From the NCBI GenBank assembly GCA_017307785.1, contig JAFKGI010000015.1, positions 103,772 to 167,771 on the forward strand: 64,000 nucleotides of DNA. The letters are read 5' to 3'. The stretch's first letter is position 1. Every line of letters starts with the position of its first letter. Below are positions 32,600 to 41,147 of this stretch, piece by piece. The notes below the pieces were generated by a model. It was given only the letters and a program-made list of their open reading frames with translations, was not told the DNA's origin and searched no databases. This DNA is from Vulcanimicrobiota bacterium (GTDB taxonomy: Bacteria > Vulcanimicrobiota > Xenobia > Xenobiales > JADMJV01). The translations under genes and the position numbers were made by a program.

Positions 32600-34939
32600 A
32601 TGAACCGTTTCTACCTCTACGCCTTTGCGATTCTGTCGGGACTGGCAGCTCTTTCCTGGGAAGTGCTCTGGCAGATGAAAGCCACGCTGGCACTGGGAAT
32701 TTCAGCACTGGGCACGGCCATAACGCTGGCCACCACTATGGGAGGAATGTCGCTGGGCTCGATCCTGACCACCCTGCTACTATCGCGCCGGCAGCGCCTC
32801 AATCCACTCAAGGTCTATGCGGCTCTGGAACTGGTCATCGGAATCTCTGGACTGCTGCTAGGCCCGGGATTCGCCTACCTCGAGGCACTCGACGTTCGCT
32901 TCTATCATCTCTCTCCGCAACTCGCCCCCTGGCTCAACGGCCTGGGAATCGCCTTGGTTCTGGGTCCGCCCAGCGCGGCCATGGGAGCCACCATTCCCAT
33001 CTACGGCCTGCTGGGCAGGCGCTACCGCGCCCAGATCTCCATGCTCTACAGTCTCAATACAGCCGGCGCCGCTGTTGGCTGCCTGCTACTGGCCTTCGTG
33101 ACCGTCCCGCAAATCGGCATCCAGGCCAGCATCTGGCTGGTGGCCGCGGCCAATTTCCTCATCAGCCTGACCGCCGTCATGCTTTCCTCGCAGGGAGAGA
33201 TGCCCCTCGAGCAGCGCGGGCCCGACCTCGAAGATCGACTGCTGCCCCAAGAAATGGTCATCGCCTTGCTCACCGGAGTGGCCACCTTCAGCCTGGAAAT
33301 CGCATGGTTCCGCTGCCTGCGTGGAGCATTCTCGGCCACCACCGAGAGCTTCGCCATCATGCTTACGGCCGTGCTGGTAGCCCTGGCGTTGGGAGCGCGT
33401 TTCGCCCGTCGCCGGCCTCCGCTCGGTCCGGTGCTGTGCGCCGCCGGCGTGGCAATCCTCGTGGCCACTCCCTTGGTGGAACGATTCGACATCTGGGATA
33501 CTCCACAGCTCTACTGGCCGGGGGTGGCTCGCCGCCTGCTGATGTGTGTAGTGGTACTGGGACCTCCCATGGCCTTGTTGGGTACGGCCCTGCCCACACT
33601 GCTGGAGGGCCGTGGCAATCTGAAAGTCTGGGCCCGGCTCTATTCCCTCAACACCCTGGGAGCCATCTTTGGCTCTCTACTGGCGGCCTGGTTGCTGCTG
33701 CCCGGCCTGGGCTTCGTGACCACCGCCTGGATCATCGGCTTACTGGTGGGATCTCTGGGCGTGGCAGTCTGGAAACGTCCACTGGCCCTGCTGGCGGTTT
33801 TGGCCGGCTGGGCTGTGGCCGCCTACTTTCAAACCGGAATCGGCACTCTGCGTCTCCCCACCCGCACACCCTTGGAAGGTAAGATCGTCAAATTCTACGA
33901 GGGACCCGACTGTCAGACCGTTGTCTGGGAGCGACCCAACGGAGAGCGCAATCTTTTCATCGACGGATTCTGCGCTGCCCACGAAGGCTGGACGGCTCAC
34001 TACATGGCCTGGATGGGCCGAGCTCCCATGCTGCTCCATCCCGACCCCAAGACCGCTCTGGTCATCTGCTTCGGAACCGGACAAACCATCAACGCCGTTC
34101 GTCAGGAAGGGGCCGAATGGATGGACGTGGTGGACGTGAATCCACGCGTGCTTCAAAGCGCCGGGCTCTTTCCCGTCAACCAGAAGGTCCTGGAGGATCC
34201 AAGAGTTCACCCGGTGATCATGGACGGGCGCGCCTGGTTACGACGCACTGACCGCCGCTACGACGTTATCACGCTTGAGCCCATGCCGCCCACTTTCGCT
34301 GGTGTCAACGCCCTCTATACCCGAGAGTTTTATCAACTGGTGGCCAGCCGACTTAAACCGGGCGGCATCACCGCCCAGTGGCTGCCTCTGCATCTGCAAC
34401 GGCCGCCCATCAGTATCTCCATGGCCGCCACCTTCCGCTCCGTCTTTCGCGATTCGATCGTCTGGTCCGACCCCAACGGCGACCGTCTGATGATAGGTCG
34501 CCTGGCCACCGGGGGGCCTCCCCTCGGTCAGGAATGGCCGGGACTGGCGCGCCAGTCGGCCGGACGCAACATGTCGCCGGAAGCCATCCGCCAGGCCGCC
34601 TGGATGGACAACGGGGCCCTGGATCGCTACACCACCTATGGCGACGGTAAGCTGGTCACCGACGACAACCAGCTACTGGCTTACGGCGCTTCCCAGCAGC
34701 ATTTTAAGGACGACGTAGATCTGAGCGCTTATTTGATGGACGTGGCCTTCAACGTCGGAGTACTCCAACGCGCCCAACAACAGGCGGCCGGACTGCAACC
34801 ACTGTCCGGCCTGATCGCACAGATGCTGGCACAGCTTGAGTCAGGCCGCCGACCAGACGCGTGGCCCGGCCTCAAAGCCGCCCGCGCTAGCCTGAGTGGG
34901 CCCCTCCGCGATACTCTCGATCGACTACGCATGAACTGA
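32600..34939 (+). CDS. Membrane-embedded spermidine synthase-like protein
   Basis: 779 residues. About residues 1-420 contain two sets of roughly six to seven helices with MFS-like internal repeats (FAILSGLAALSWEVLWQMK; PPMALLGTALPTLLEGRG), a recognised N-terminal module of polytopic spermidine-synthase homologues. Residues about 430-700 are the Rossmann methyltransferase-like synthase (ALVICFGTGQTINAV, VVDVNPRVLQSA, VHPVIMDGRAWLRRTDRRYDVITLEPMPP). The usual catalytic Asp region reads LEPMPPTFAG, not the YDVIxxDS/P seen in true aminopropyltransferases, so polyamine synthesis is doubtful. Last 80 residues are helical. Fifty bases downstream of the cytochrome gene on the same strand; these membrane forms are often linked to multihaem cytochromes. 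Confidence 0.82.
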   Translation: MNRFYLYAFAILSGLAALSWEVLWQMKATLALGISALGTAITLATTMGGMSLGSILTTLLLSRRQRLNPLKVYAALELVIGISGLLLGPGFAYLEALDVRFYHLSPQLAPWLNGLGIALVLGPPSAAMGATIPIYGLLGRRYRAQISMLYSLNTAGAAVGCLLLAFVTVPQIGIQASIWLVAAANFLISLTAVMLSSQGEMPLEQRGPDLEDRLLPQEMVIALLTGVATFSLEIAWFRCLRGAFSATTESFAIMLTAVLVALALGARFARRRPPLGPVLCAAGVAILVATPLVERFDIWDTPQLYWPGVARRLLMCVVVLGPPMALLGTALPTLLEGRGNLKVWARLYSLNTLGAIFGSLLAAWLLLPGLGFVTTAWIIGLLVGSLGVAVWKRPLALLAVLAGWAVAAYFQTGIGTLRLPTRTPLEGKIVKFYEGPDCQTVVWERPNGERNLFIDGFCAAHEGWTAHYMAWMGRAPMLLHPDPKTALVICFGTGQTINAVRQEGAEWMDVVDVNPRVLQSAGLFPVNQKVLEDPRVHPVIMDGRAWLRRTDRRYDVITLEPMPPTFAGVNALYTREFYQLVASRLKPGGITAQWLPLHLQRPPISISMAATFRSVFRDSIVWSDPNGDRLMIGRLATGGPPLGQEWPGLARQSAGRNMSPEAIRQAAWMDNGALDRYTTYGDGKLVTDDNQLLAYGASQQHFKDDVDLSAYLMDVAFNVGVLQRAQQQAAGLQPLSGLIAQMLAQLESGRRPDAWPGLKAARASLSGPLRDTLDRLRMN

Positions 34940-35007
34940 ATCAGCGGCAGCGCAACTTTTCTGAATCCGACCGGTTGAACGATGTAACAGGATTGGAGGT
35001 TGGGCTT

Positions 35008-35655
35008 ATGAACTGGGTTGTGGCGCTACCGTTCGGACAACGACTGCCGGCCGGTAAAGCGAGGACTCAACAGCGGGAGGCAGGTCGAGTGGAAGACGAC
35101 GTCGACCTGATGCTGCGGGTCAAAGCGGGAGATGCGGAAGCCTTCAATCAGTTGATGGACAAATACCAGCGCACTGTAGTCAATCTGGTTTTCCGCTTCA
35201 CCGGCGACGCCGAGAACGCTGAAGACCTGGCCCAGGAAGTTTTTCTGCGCATCTACCGCGCCGCTCCCCGCTACGAACCCAAAGCCAAGTTCTTCACCTA
35301 CCTCTATCAGGTCACCCTCAACCTGTGCCGCAACGAGCGCGAGCGCAGCACCAGGCGCAAAGCATCGAGCCTGGATGCCGGTGAGAAGGCCTGGGATCTA
35401 CCCGACCCGGAGGTTGGCGCCGAAGCCCTGATACAGCGTCAGGAAACGGCCGCACAGGTGCAGGCCGCCATCCAGGAACTGCCCCAGGAGCAACGCCAGC
35501 TCCTCATTTTGCAGCGTTTCCAAGAGCTGGGTTACGAAGAACTGGCCGAAGTCACCGCCCAGACCGTTTCAGCCGTCAAAGCCAAGTTACACCGCGCCCG
35601 TCTGGCCCTCAAAAAGAAGCTGGAGCCTCTGCTCGGAAAGGACCCTGTAGGATGA
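35008..35655 (+). CDS. ECF-type RNA polymerase sigma factor
   Basis: 215 residues from ATG 35008, chosen for the GGAGG eight bases ahead; a TTG at 34975 is in frame but poor. Region 2 (FNQLMDKYQRTVVNLVFRFTGDAENAEDLAQEVFLRIYRAAPRY) and region 4 (IQELPQEQRQLLILQRFQELGYEELAEVTAQTVSAVKAKLHRAR) are complete, region 3 is absent, the ECF/SigE layout. A 30-residue N-terminal extension is unusual. The stop overlaps the anti-sigma ATG (ATGA). Together with the next two genes it forms a sigma/anti-sigma/sensor operon. Its promoter is probably in the 68 bases before the start, but I could not recognise it with confidence. Confidence 0.92.
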   Translation: MNWVVALPFGQRLPAGKARTQQREAGRVEDDVDLMLRVKAGDAEAFNQLMDKYQRTVVNLVFRFTGDAENAEDLAQEVFLRIYRAAPRYEPKAKFFTYLYQVTLNLCRNERERSTRRKASSLDAGEKAWDLPDPEVGAEALIQRQETAAQVQAAIQELPQEQRQLLILQRFQELGYEELAEVTAQTVSAVKAKLHRARLALKKKLEPLLGKDPVG

Positions 35656-36149
35656 AGTGCGCGGACGCTCAGGAGCAAATCTACGAGCGGGGAGGCACTC
35701 CTCAGCTGGAGGCCCACCTGAAAGACTGTCGGGAATGCCGCGAAATGCGCCGCAGCTGGGAGCTTCTGGGCGCTCTGCCCGAGCTGGAGCCTTCTCCCCT
35801 TTTCCGGGCGCGAGTCTGGGAGAAGATTCGACTCGAACCCAAAACGGCCACCTGGAACTTCAAGCGTTGGTTGGGCGGACTGGGTCTGGCTCTGACGGGC
35901 CTGGTCGTGTGCCTGAACTTCTCGGCCGGCACGCCTTTGGCGACCCCCACCTTGCCCCCTCCCGTGCAAAAAGAGCTGGCCCAGAATCTGGCGGCAGGGG
36001 AACTTCAGGAGTGGGACGCAAGTCTCGACTTCGTGCCCAGCCTGGAAGCGGTAGCCGCCGACGATTCTCCGGTGGCCACGCTGCCGCTGGGCGACCTGAG
36101 CCACGATTACTTCGCTATGGACGATACGCTGGAGGAGCCCCCCATTTGA
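35652..36149 (+). CDS. Membrane anti-sigma factor with zinc-binding (ZAS) motif
   Basis: 165 residues. N-terminal ZAS-type motif: Cys3, then HLKDCRECR with His-x3-Cys-x2-Cys, which holds the sigma factor. One membrane helix at about residues 74-95 (WLGGLGLALTGLVVCLNFSAG) and an acidic, Pro-rich periplasmic tail ending DDTLEEPPI. ATG overlaps the sigma stop, and its own stop overlaps the next gene (TTGA), so the three are translated in series. Expected function: sequester the ECF sigma factor until a periplasmic cue, perhaps relayed by the third protein. Confidence 0.88.
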   Translation: MKCADAQEQIYERGGTPQLEAHLKDCRECREMRRSWELLGALPELEPSPLFRARVWEKIRLEPKTATWNFKRWLGGLGLALTGLVVCLNFSAGTPLATPTLPPPVQKELAQNLAAGELQEWDASLDFVPSLEAVAADDSPVATLPLGDLSHDYFAMDDTLEEPPI

Positions 36150-36580
36150 AAAACCGCTGGAAGATCGCGATGGTCGCCACCATCCTGTGCTGTCTCACCT
36201 CGGCCCAGGCCATTCCTCCGGAGGACGAGCCGCTACAACTGAGCCCACCCCAGGCTCGCGCCCTCAAGCGCATTCGCTCTCAGTACGAAGGGCGCATTCA
36301 GGACGTTCAGCTGCGTCTGCAGGGCCGCCGGCTGGAACTGGCCCAGATGATTCGCTCCGATTCGGCCGACAAGGCGACCGTCAAAGCCAAGCTGGACGAA
36401 ATCATCAACCTGGAGCGGGAGCGTCAGCAGTTGTTCGTGGACCAGCTCTTCGAGGCCAAAGGTCAGCTCAGTGCTGAACAATGGGGTCCGTTTCGTCAGC
36501 GGGTTTTGCGTCGCTTGCTTCAGGACCGTCGTATGGGCGGACAACCTCGTAAACTCGAATCAGACCCGACTTCCCCTTAA
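36146..36580 (+). CDS. Periplasmic CnrX/CpxP-like helical sensor protein
   Basis: 144 residues from TTG 36146 (overlap TTGA, GGAGG upstream). Signal peptide (MKNRWKIAMVATILCCLTSAQA), then helices with LQLSPPQARALKRIRSQYEGRIQDVQLRL, the LTxxQ-like block of the Spy/CpxP/CnrX superfamily. In metal-resistance systems such as CnrYXH this protein senses metal and releases the ECF sigma factor. I see no His/Met-rich metal site here, so it could also monitor misfolded protein like CpxP. The last 113 bases overlap the convergent cyclase gene. Confidence 0.75.
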   Translation: MKNRWKIAMVATILCCLTSAQAIPPEDEPLQLSPPQARALKRIRSQYEGRIQDVQLRLQGRRLELAQMIRSDSADKATVKAKLDEIINLERERQQLFVDQLFEAKGQLSAEQWGPFRQRVLRRLLQDRRMGGQPRKLESDPTSP

Positions 36581-38324
36581 ACGACTCATCTCCAAAGACT
36601 TCCAGCACAAAATCCGAGACGTCTTTGCGCGCCTCGGCGCTGAGCAGAATGCCGGTGTGCTTACCGTCTCGAGAGCGATCCTGAATGCGCGCCGCCAGGT
36701 TGACGGTGTCGCCGATCAAGGCGAACTTGGAGCGATGCTCAGCGCCGACCTCCCCCTTGACCAGTTCTCCCGTGTGCAGACCCAATCCCTGATGCAGGGT
36801 GGCGAACTCGGGATGCAGATTCTGACCGCGTAAATCTTCCAGCGTCTGACGCATTTGCCAGCAAGCCCGTACCGCCCGCTGCGCGCCCGGAGTATCGGGA
36901 CGGTCCTCGAAGTCGGCCAGAATGGCGTCGCCGATATACTCGTTGACGTCACCCCCGTGAGACTCCACCACTTCGGTCATGCGGGCCAGGTAAATATCCA
37001 GCAATTTCATGACTTCCGGAGCAGGCAATCGCTCCGACAACATGGTGAAGCCGCGAATGTCGGAGAAGAGTACCGTGGTGCGGATACGCCGGGCCAGCAC
37101 GCGGCCGCCCCGGGTCTGATCCTGCTCGATGGCTTCGCGTGCCTGCTTGGGCACCATCTTGGCCAACATTTCCTTGTGGCGCAGCTGATGCACCATCTGG
37201 TTGAAACTCTCGGTGGCGGCGCGCACTTCCAGCGGGCCCGCCGGCGGCAGATCCTCGCCCAATTCGCCTTGACCCACCGCATGCATGCGGCCCGAGAGCA
37301 GCTGGATCTGGCGAGTCACCGAGCGAGTGGCCAGCAAAATTCCCAAAAGTCCGAAAGCCATCGCTCCCAGACCCAGGCCAGCGATACCCTGAGTGACGCT
37401 GCGTAGATAGGATTCGACCCCATTCAGCGATCGGAGTTCCCAAAGGGTGGAGACGGATTTGCGCGCGTCACCCACCTGCGGTAGCGCTTCCGCGTGCTCC
37501 AGGTACGGCACATCGCTCAAGCCACTGCCCGGGGAGGACAGCGGGTCTTTGTCCCCCAGGCGAAACTCGGCACCAGGGATGTGGCGCTGCAAACTGGTCT
37601 CGAAGTTGGCGTCCAGCCGATGACCCAGCACCATATGACCGCCGCTGGTGAAGGGTTGAATGCGCACCAGATAAAGCAGACCGTCGCCGTGGCGCAAATA
37701 ACCCTCAACCGCTTCCTCTCCACTGTTTTTCAAGAGGGCCAGCAGTTCCGGAGTCACCTGCGGGGCGCTCCAGGGGGTTTCCGCCTCCGGCTTCTTGCCG
37801 TCGGCACCGGTGCGCATCTCCAAAAAAGGCGCCCCTTGTTTGTCGGTCAGGATGAGCAACTGCAAGGAGTCATCCGATTCTGCGAAGAGAGTGACCCCAA
37901 TATCGCGCAGCAGACCTTGCATGGCCTGCCAGCAGGCGAAGTAGTCCGCCTCACTGCCTCCCTTTTCCGGGTTGAAGTCGGAGGCTGTCCAGCTTTTGCC
38001 GTCTTCCGGCACCGCCGTGCCCAGTTGCCGTAGAAGCTCGTCGGTGGCCACCTTCTTTTGCAACATCTGATAAGGCCCGTTGAGGGTCACGAACAAAGCC
38101 CGGTACTCGTGAAGCGTGGGACTGTCGATGATGCGATAGCCCAGCAGCCGCAGCGAAGAAAGCAGTTCGGGCTCGTAGGTGGCACGGGCTCCGCGCTGTA
38201 GCTGAGCCTTGACCCGCCCGGTGAGGTTGACCAGAGCCTGATGGCGAGCCAAGGTGCTGGTGGCCAGGCCGGTAAAAACCAGCAGGGAGCCAAACAGGAT
38301 CAACAGCCACGAGCTCAGCCGCAT
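36468..38324 (-). CDS. Membrane adenylate/guanylate cyclase (class III) with periplasmic sensor and HAMP
   Basis: 618 residues. Helix at about 5-24, a long periplasmic sensor to about 312, helix about 313-331, HAMP (TRSVTRQIQLLSGRMHAVGQGELGEDLPP), linker, and class III cyclase domain from about 412: TVLFSDIRGFTMLSERL and GGDVNEYIGDAILADFE supply the two metal Asp residues, and FALIGDTVNLAARI the transition-state Asn/Arg. All core catalytic residues appear present. Product: cAMP most likely. The start ATG 38324 follows the second cupredoxin gene by four bases, repeating the cupredoxin-sensor order seen at 10356-12589. The 3' end overlaps the CnrX/CpxP-like gene on the other strand. Confidence 0.87.
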   Translation of the reverse strand: MRLSSWLLILFGSLLVFTGLATSTLARHQALVNLTGRVKAQLQRGARATYEPELLSSLRLLGYRIIDSPTLHEYRALFVTLNGPYQMLQKKVATDELLRQLGTAVPEDGKSWTASDFNPEKGGSEADYFACWQAMQGLLRDIGVTLFAESDDSLQLLILTDKQGAPFLEMRTGADGKKPEAETPWSAPQVTPELLALLKNSGEEAVEGYLRHGDGLLYLVRIQPFTSGGHMVLGHRLDANFETSLQRHIPGAEFRLGDKDPLSSPGSGLSDVPYLEHAEALPQVGDARKSVSTLWELRSLNGVESYLRSVTQGIAGLGLGAMAFGLLGILLATRSVTRQIQLLSGRMHAVGQGELGEDLPPAGPLEVRAATESFNQMVHQLRHKEMLAKMVPKQAREAIEQDQTRGGRVLARRIRTTVLFSDIRGFTMLSERLPAPEVMKLLDIYLARMTEVVESHGGDVNEYIGDAILADFEDRPDTPGAQRAVRACWQMRQTLEDLRGQNLHPEFATLHQGLGLHTGELVKGEVGAEHRSKFALIGDTVNLAARIQDRSRDGKHTGILLSAEARKDVSDFVLEVFGDESFKGKSGLIRVYEVVRPYDGPEASDAKPADETDPIVQH

Positions 38325-38328
38325 CGGG

Positions 38329-38988
38329 TTACAGCTTGAGGTCCAGGTTCACACTGCCGGTAGCCGGGACGGTTATGGTCTTCTTAGACGGTTTGGGCAG
38401 ACGCGGATGCCAGATCCAAAGGCTGTATTGCCCGGCCGGCACGCCCGTCAGGCGATAGCTCCCGGCCTTTGAGGGACTGCAAAAGTAGTCGCTGTCGACC
38501 ACCATGATGTAGGCATTCATTTTGGTGTGAATACCGCAGAAAATCTCCACCTCGCCGGCGCCGTCAAACAGCTGGCTGCGCACGGTGCTGCCGTGCTTGA
38601 CGATCTCGAAGCTGCCTGGCTGGGAAACCGAGTAGACGTGATGGGGAAAGGGATCCTGGTTGCGAAAATAGACTTTAGAACCCTTGGGGACGGGCAACAC
38701 GTGGGGCAGAAACTCTTTGTTCTTCTGCACGATGGTGTTCTTGGTGGACATTCTGGTCTGAGGCGTGCAGGCCAGTTTGTCGCCCTCCAGGTAGATGACC
38801 ACATCCTCGATTTCGCTCTCCGAGGGGGCGGGCACGTCCCCTTTCTCATAGCCGGCGGAACCTCTGGTCTCGCCAACCTTGCGGGCGCCGGGGGTGCTTT
38901 CCAGGGTAACTTTTCCGGTGATGTCGCCGGCTTGAGCGGACACCGCCAGCGCAACCAACAACCAGGACGCAATCCAGGGTTTTTGCAT
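38329..38988 (-). CDS. Secreted cupredoxin (amicyanin-like copper site), second copy
   Basis: 219 residues with a signal peptide (MQKPWIASWLLVALAVSAQA). Same plan as 10356-11060: N-terminal sandwich (GDITGKVTLESTPGARKVGE, DVVIYLEG), cupredoxin core with His116 in FPHHVYS, then Cys151, His154 and Met157 in FCGIHTKM, and a carboxypeptidase-regulatory-like end (GVPAGQYSLWIWHPRLPKP). The first gene of a two-gene unit with the membrane cyclase (gap four bases). Likely a periplasmic blue-copper protein; could deliver redox or copper information to the cyclase. Divergent from the ABCG-like operon. Confidence 0.83.
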   Translation of the reverse strand: MQKPWIASWLLVALAVSAQAGDITGKVTLESTPGARKVGETRGSAGYEKGDVPAPSESEIEDVVIYLEGDKLACTPQTRMSTKNTIVQKNKEFLPHVLPVPKGSKVYFRNQDPFPHHVYSVSQPGSFEIVKHGSTVRSQLFDGAGEVEIFCGIHTKMNAYIMVVDSDYFCSPSKAGSYRLTGVPAGQYSLWIWHPRLPKPSKKTITVPATGSVNLDLKL

Positions 38989-39050
38989 GGCCAGGGGTTC
39001 TCTAGGCGGCAGCAGGTTCCCCCCGGTCCGCTGCGAGAAAGAGCGGGTCT

Positions 39051-39848
39051 ATGGGCACGCCGGCAATCAGCGCCAAAGGACTGGCCGTCAAGGCCGGGCG
39101 CACTGTCATTTTACAGCCGCTGAACCTCAGTTTCTCCAGCGGGGAATTCGTAGGGGTGTTAGGTCCCAGCGGTTGCGGCAAGAGCACGCTCTTACGCTGC
39201 CTGGCCGGTCTGCAGTCCGCCAGTCAAGGTCAAGTGCTGCTGGGTCAACGCCCCCTGGAGCAACTGAGCTCCGAGGAACGGCGCAAGATCGGCTTTGTGC
39301 CCCAGGACGACGTCGTTCACGGTAGCCTCCGAGTGGATCGGGCGCTCACCTACACCGGTCGACTCATGGGTCTGCAGGGCGACGAATTGACCAACCGCGT
39401 CACCCAGGTCATCGACCTGCTGGAACTGCAGGAACGGCGCACCGTGCGCACCGACCGGCTTTCCGGCGGTCAGCGCAAACGAGTCAGCATCGCCATGGAG
39501 TTGCTGGGCGAGCCCCAGGTGCTGTTTCTGGACGAGCCCACCGCCGGACTGGATCCAGCCCTGGAAGATAGCTTTATGAGCAGCTGCCAGAAGCTTTGTC
39601 GGGGTGGGCGCACACTGCTGATGAGTACCCACGTCATGCAAAGCCTGGACTGCCTGGACCTGGTGCTGGTGCTGCTCAAGGGACACCTGATCTTCCTGGG
39701 CCCGCCGCAAGAGGGCCTTCGTTATTTTCAGGTTCCCTCCCTGACCATGATCTATAAGGGGCTGGCCCAACAGGATCCGCTCCAGGCCCAGCAACGCTTT
39801 GCCGCCAGCCCCCTCTATCAAACTTACGTAGCAGGCCGCACTCCTTGA
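39051..39848 (+). CDS. ABC transporter ATP-binding protein, ABCG-like
   Basis: 265 residues. Walker A VLGPSGCGKSTLLRCL, Q-loop FVPQDDVVHGSLRVDRAL, signature LSGGQRKRVSIAMELL, Walker B VLFLDEPTAGLDP, H-loop STHVMQSLD. The PQDDVVHGSLTV-type Q-loop and the KRVSIA signature are those of ABCG/white-type exporters. Paired with the permease that starts 19 bases later. Substrate unknown; in bacteria these units often export lipids or peptides. Confidence 0.92.
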   Translation: MGTPAISAKGLAVKAGRTVILQPLNLSFSSGEFVGVLGPSGCGKSTLLRCLAGLQSASQGQVLLGQRPLEQLSSEERRKIGFVPQDDVVHGSLRVDRALTYTGRLMGLQGDELTNRVTQVIDLLELQERRTVRTDRLSGGQRKRVSIAMELLGEPQVLFLDEPTAGLDPALEDSFMSSCQKLCRGGRTLLMSTHVMQSLDCLDLVLVLLKGHLIFLGPPQEGLRYFQVPSLTMIYKGLAQQDPLQAQQRFAASPLYQTYVAGRTP

Positions 39849-39867
39849 GAGTCGAATTGCTCTGAGT

Positions 39868-40611
39868 ATGGCGGCATCCCAAGGCGAACAGCTCAACGTG
39901 CTGTGTGAACGCTATCTGGAAATCGTCTTCAGCGATCGCGGCAACACCTTGCTTTTGCTTCTCCAGGCCCCGCTGATCGCGCTCTTCGTGATTCTGACCT
40001 GGCGCGACGTGGATACTCCCACCAATTCGCTCTACTACGTTCTCTCTCTAACCGCCCTCTGGTTCGGCACCTTCAACGCCTGTCGCGAAGTGGTCAAGGA
40101 AGGTCCGATTCTGGATCGCGAAGCCCGACTCGGCCTTCAGCCCGGACCCTACCTGCTTTCCAAGATGTTGGTGCTGGCTCTCCTCAGCTTTGTGCAATGC
40201 CTGGCCCTGTGCTTCCTGGTTAACCACTACATCGTGCTGGGCGGCCCGCCGATTTTTCACTTCCTCTTCCTCTGGCTCACATCGTTGGGCGGCATCGCCC
40301 TGGGCCTGCTGATCTCGTGCCTGATGTCCAATTCGGACAAAGCCGTGGGTTCCGTCGTGCTGGTGTTAATTCCCCAAATGCTCTTTTCGGAGATGGTGCT
40401 CTCGCACGAGCACGCCAGTCCCCTGATCCGCTGGGCCGAAGATTTCACTTTTCTCACCTGGGCTTTTCAAGGAATGAAGCAGGTCACCAACAGCGATTGG
40501 TCTTATATCAGCCTGGCGCAGGCCGCCTCCATGCTGGCTGTGCTGACGGTTGGCCTGCTGTTGGGCTGTCTGTTCTTACTGACTCTACGAACTCGAAAGG
40601 CCCGGGCGTGA
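39868..40611 (+). CDS. ABC-2 type (ABCG-like) transporter permease
   Basis: 247 residues with six hydrophobic helices. Features of the ABC2_membrane family: helix 1 LLLLQAPLIALFVILTW, then NACREVVKEGPILDREARLGLQPGPYLLSKMLVLALLSFVQCL (elbow and E-loop region of ABCG proteins) and late DFTFLTWAFQGMKQV. It pairs with the upstream ATPase to form a half-size exporter that would dimerise. The stop overlaps the start of the next gene (GTGA). Confidence 0.88.
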   Translation: MAASQGEQLNVLCERYLEIVFSDRGNTLLLLLQAPLIALFVILTWRDVDTPTNSLYYVLSLTALWFGTFNACREVVKEGPILDREARLGLQPGPYLLSKMLVLALLSFVQCLALCFLVNHYIVLGGPPIFHFLFLWLTSLGGIALGLLISCLMSNSDKAVGSVVLVLIPQMLFSEMVLSHEHASPLIRWAEDFTFLTWAFQGMKQVTNSDWSYISLAQAASMLAVLTVGLLLGCLFLLTLRTRKARA

Positions 40612-41063
40612 AAAAAATCCTTGTTCTCTTTCTGCTACTTATAGCGTGTGCCTTTGGCGCTTTTGTCATCAGCGGCAGGGCACGCGGCGGGGAGGGTGTA
40701 GGGACCGGTTCCAGCGCCGACCGCCGCCAGCTCGAGCAGATCTCCCTGAAGTTTATGGAAGATCTGCGCTTCAAGGACTTCCAGCACGCAGCCAGCTATC
40801 ACTCCACCGAAGACCGCAAAAAGGTCAACATTCCCCAACTGATCGAGCAGTGGTTCGCGGTCAAGCCGGAGACGCTCGACATCATGCGCTACGAAATTCA
40901 GCGCGTAGACGTGGACAGTACCGGCAATCGGGGCCGCGTCAAGCTGAAGACCGTCATCAAGATTCTCAACGCCAACGAGATCAAGGAGCCCGAGATGATG
41001 CTCTACTACTTCAAGGATCCGGCCGAAGGCTGGATCATGGAACTCGAATCGTCGCTACGTTAA
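40608..41063 (+). CDS. Exported NTF2-like hypothetical protein
   Basis: 151 residues from GTG 40608 (overlaps permease stop). N-terminal signal or anchor (KKILVLFLLLIACAFGAFVISG). The rest (LEQISLKFMEDLRFKDFQHAASYHS, GNRGRVKLKTVIKIL, MMLYYFKDPAEGWIMELE) resembles an NTF2-like cone (DUF4878-type) with an N-terminal helix pair and antiparallel sheet. No catalytic residues recognised. Co-translated with the ABCG-like exporter, so perhaps an accessory extracytoplasmic partner. Confidence 0.7.
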   Translation: MKKILVLFLLLIACAFGAFVISGRARGGEGVGTGSSADRRQLEQISLKFMEDLRFKDFQHAASYHSTEDRKKVNIPQLIEQWFAVKPETLDIMRYEIQRVDVDSTGNRGRVKLKTVIKILNANEIKEPEMMLYYFKDPAEGWIMELESSLR

Positions 41064-41147
41064 CACTTTGGAAACATTCGCCCCTTTTCATGTTCCTGCG
41101 GGTGTGGGATATTGGAAGGATATAGATAGAGCACTAGGAGATTTCGC

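Noticed and set aside
34940..35007. ECF-type self-promoter before the sigma factor gene
   Set aside because: An AACTTT element is visible but no properly spaced -10 partner, so I do not annotate it.
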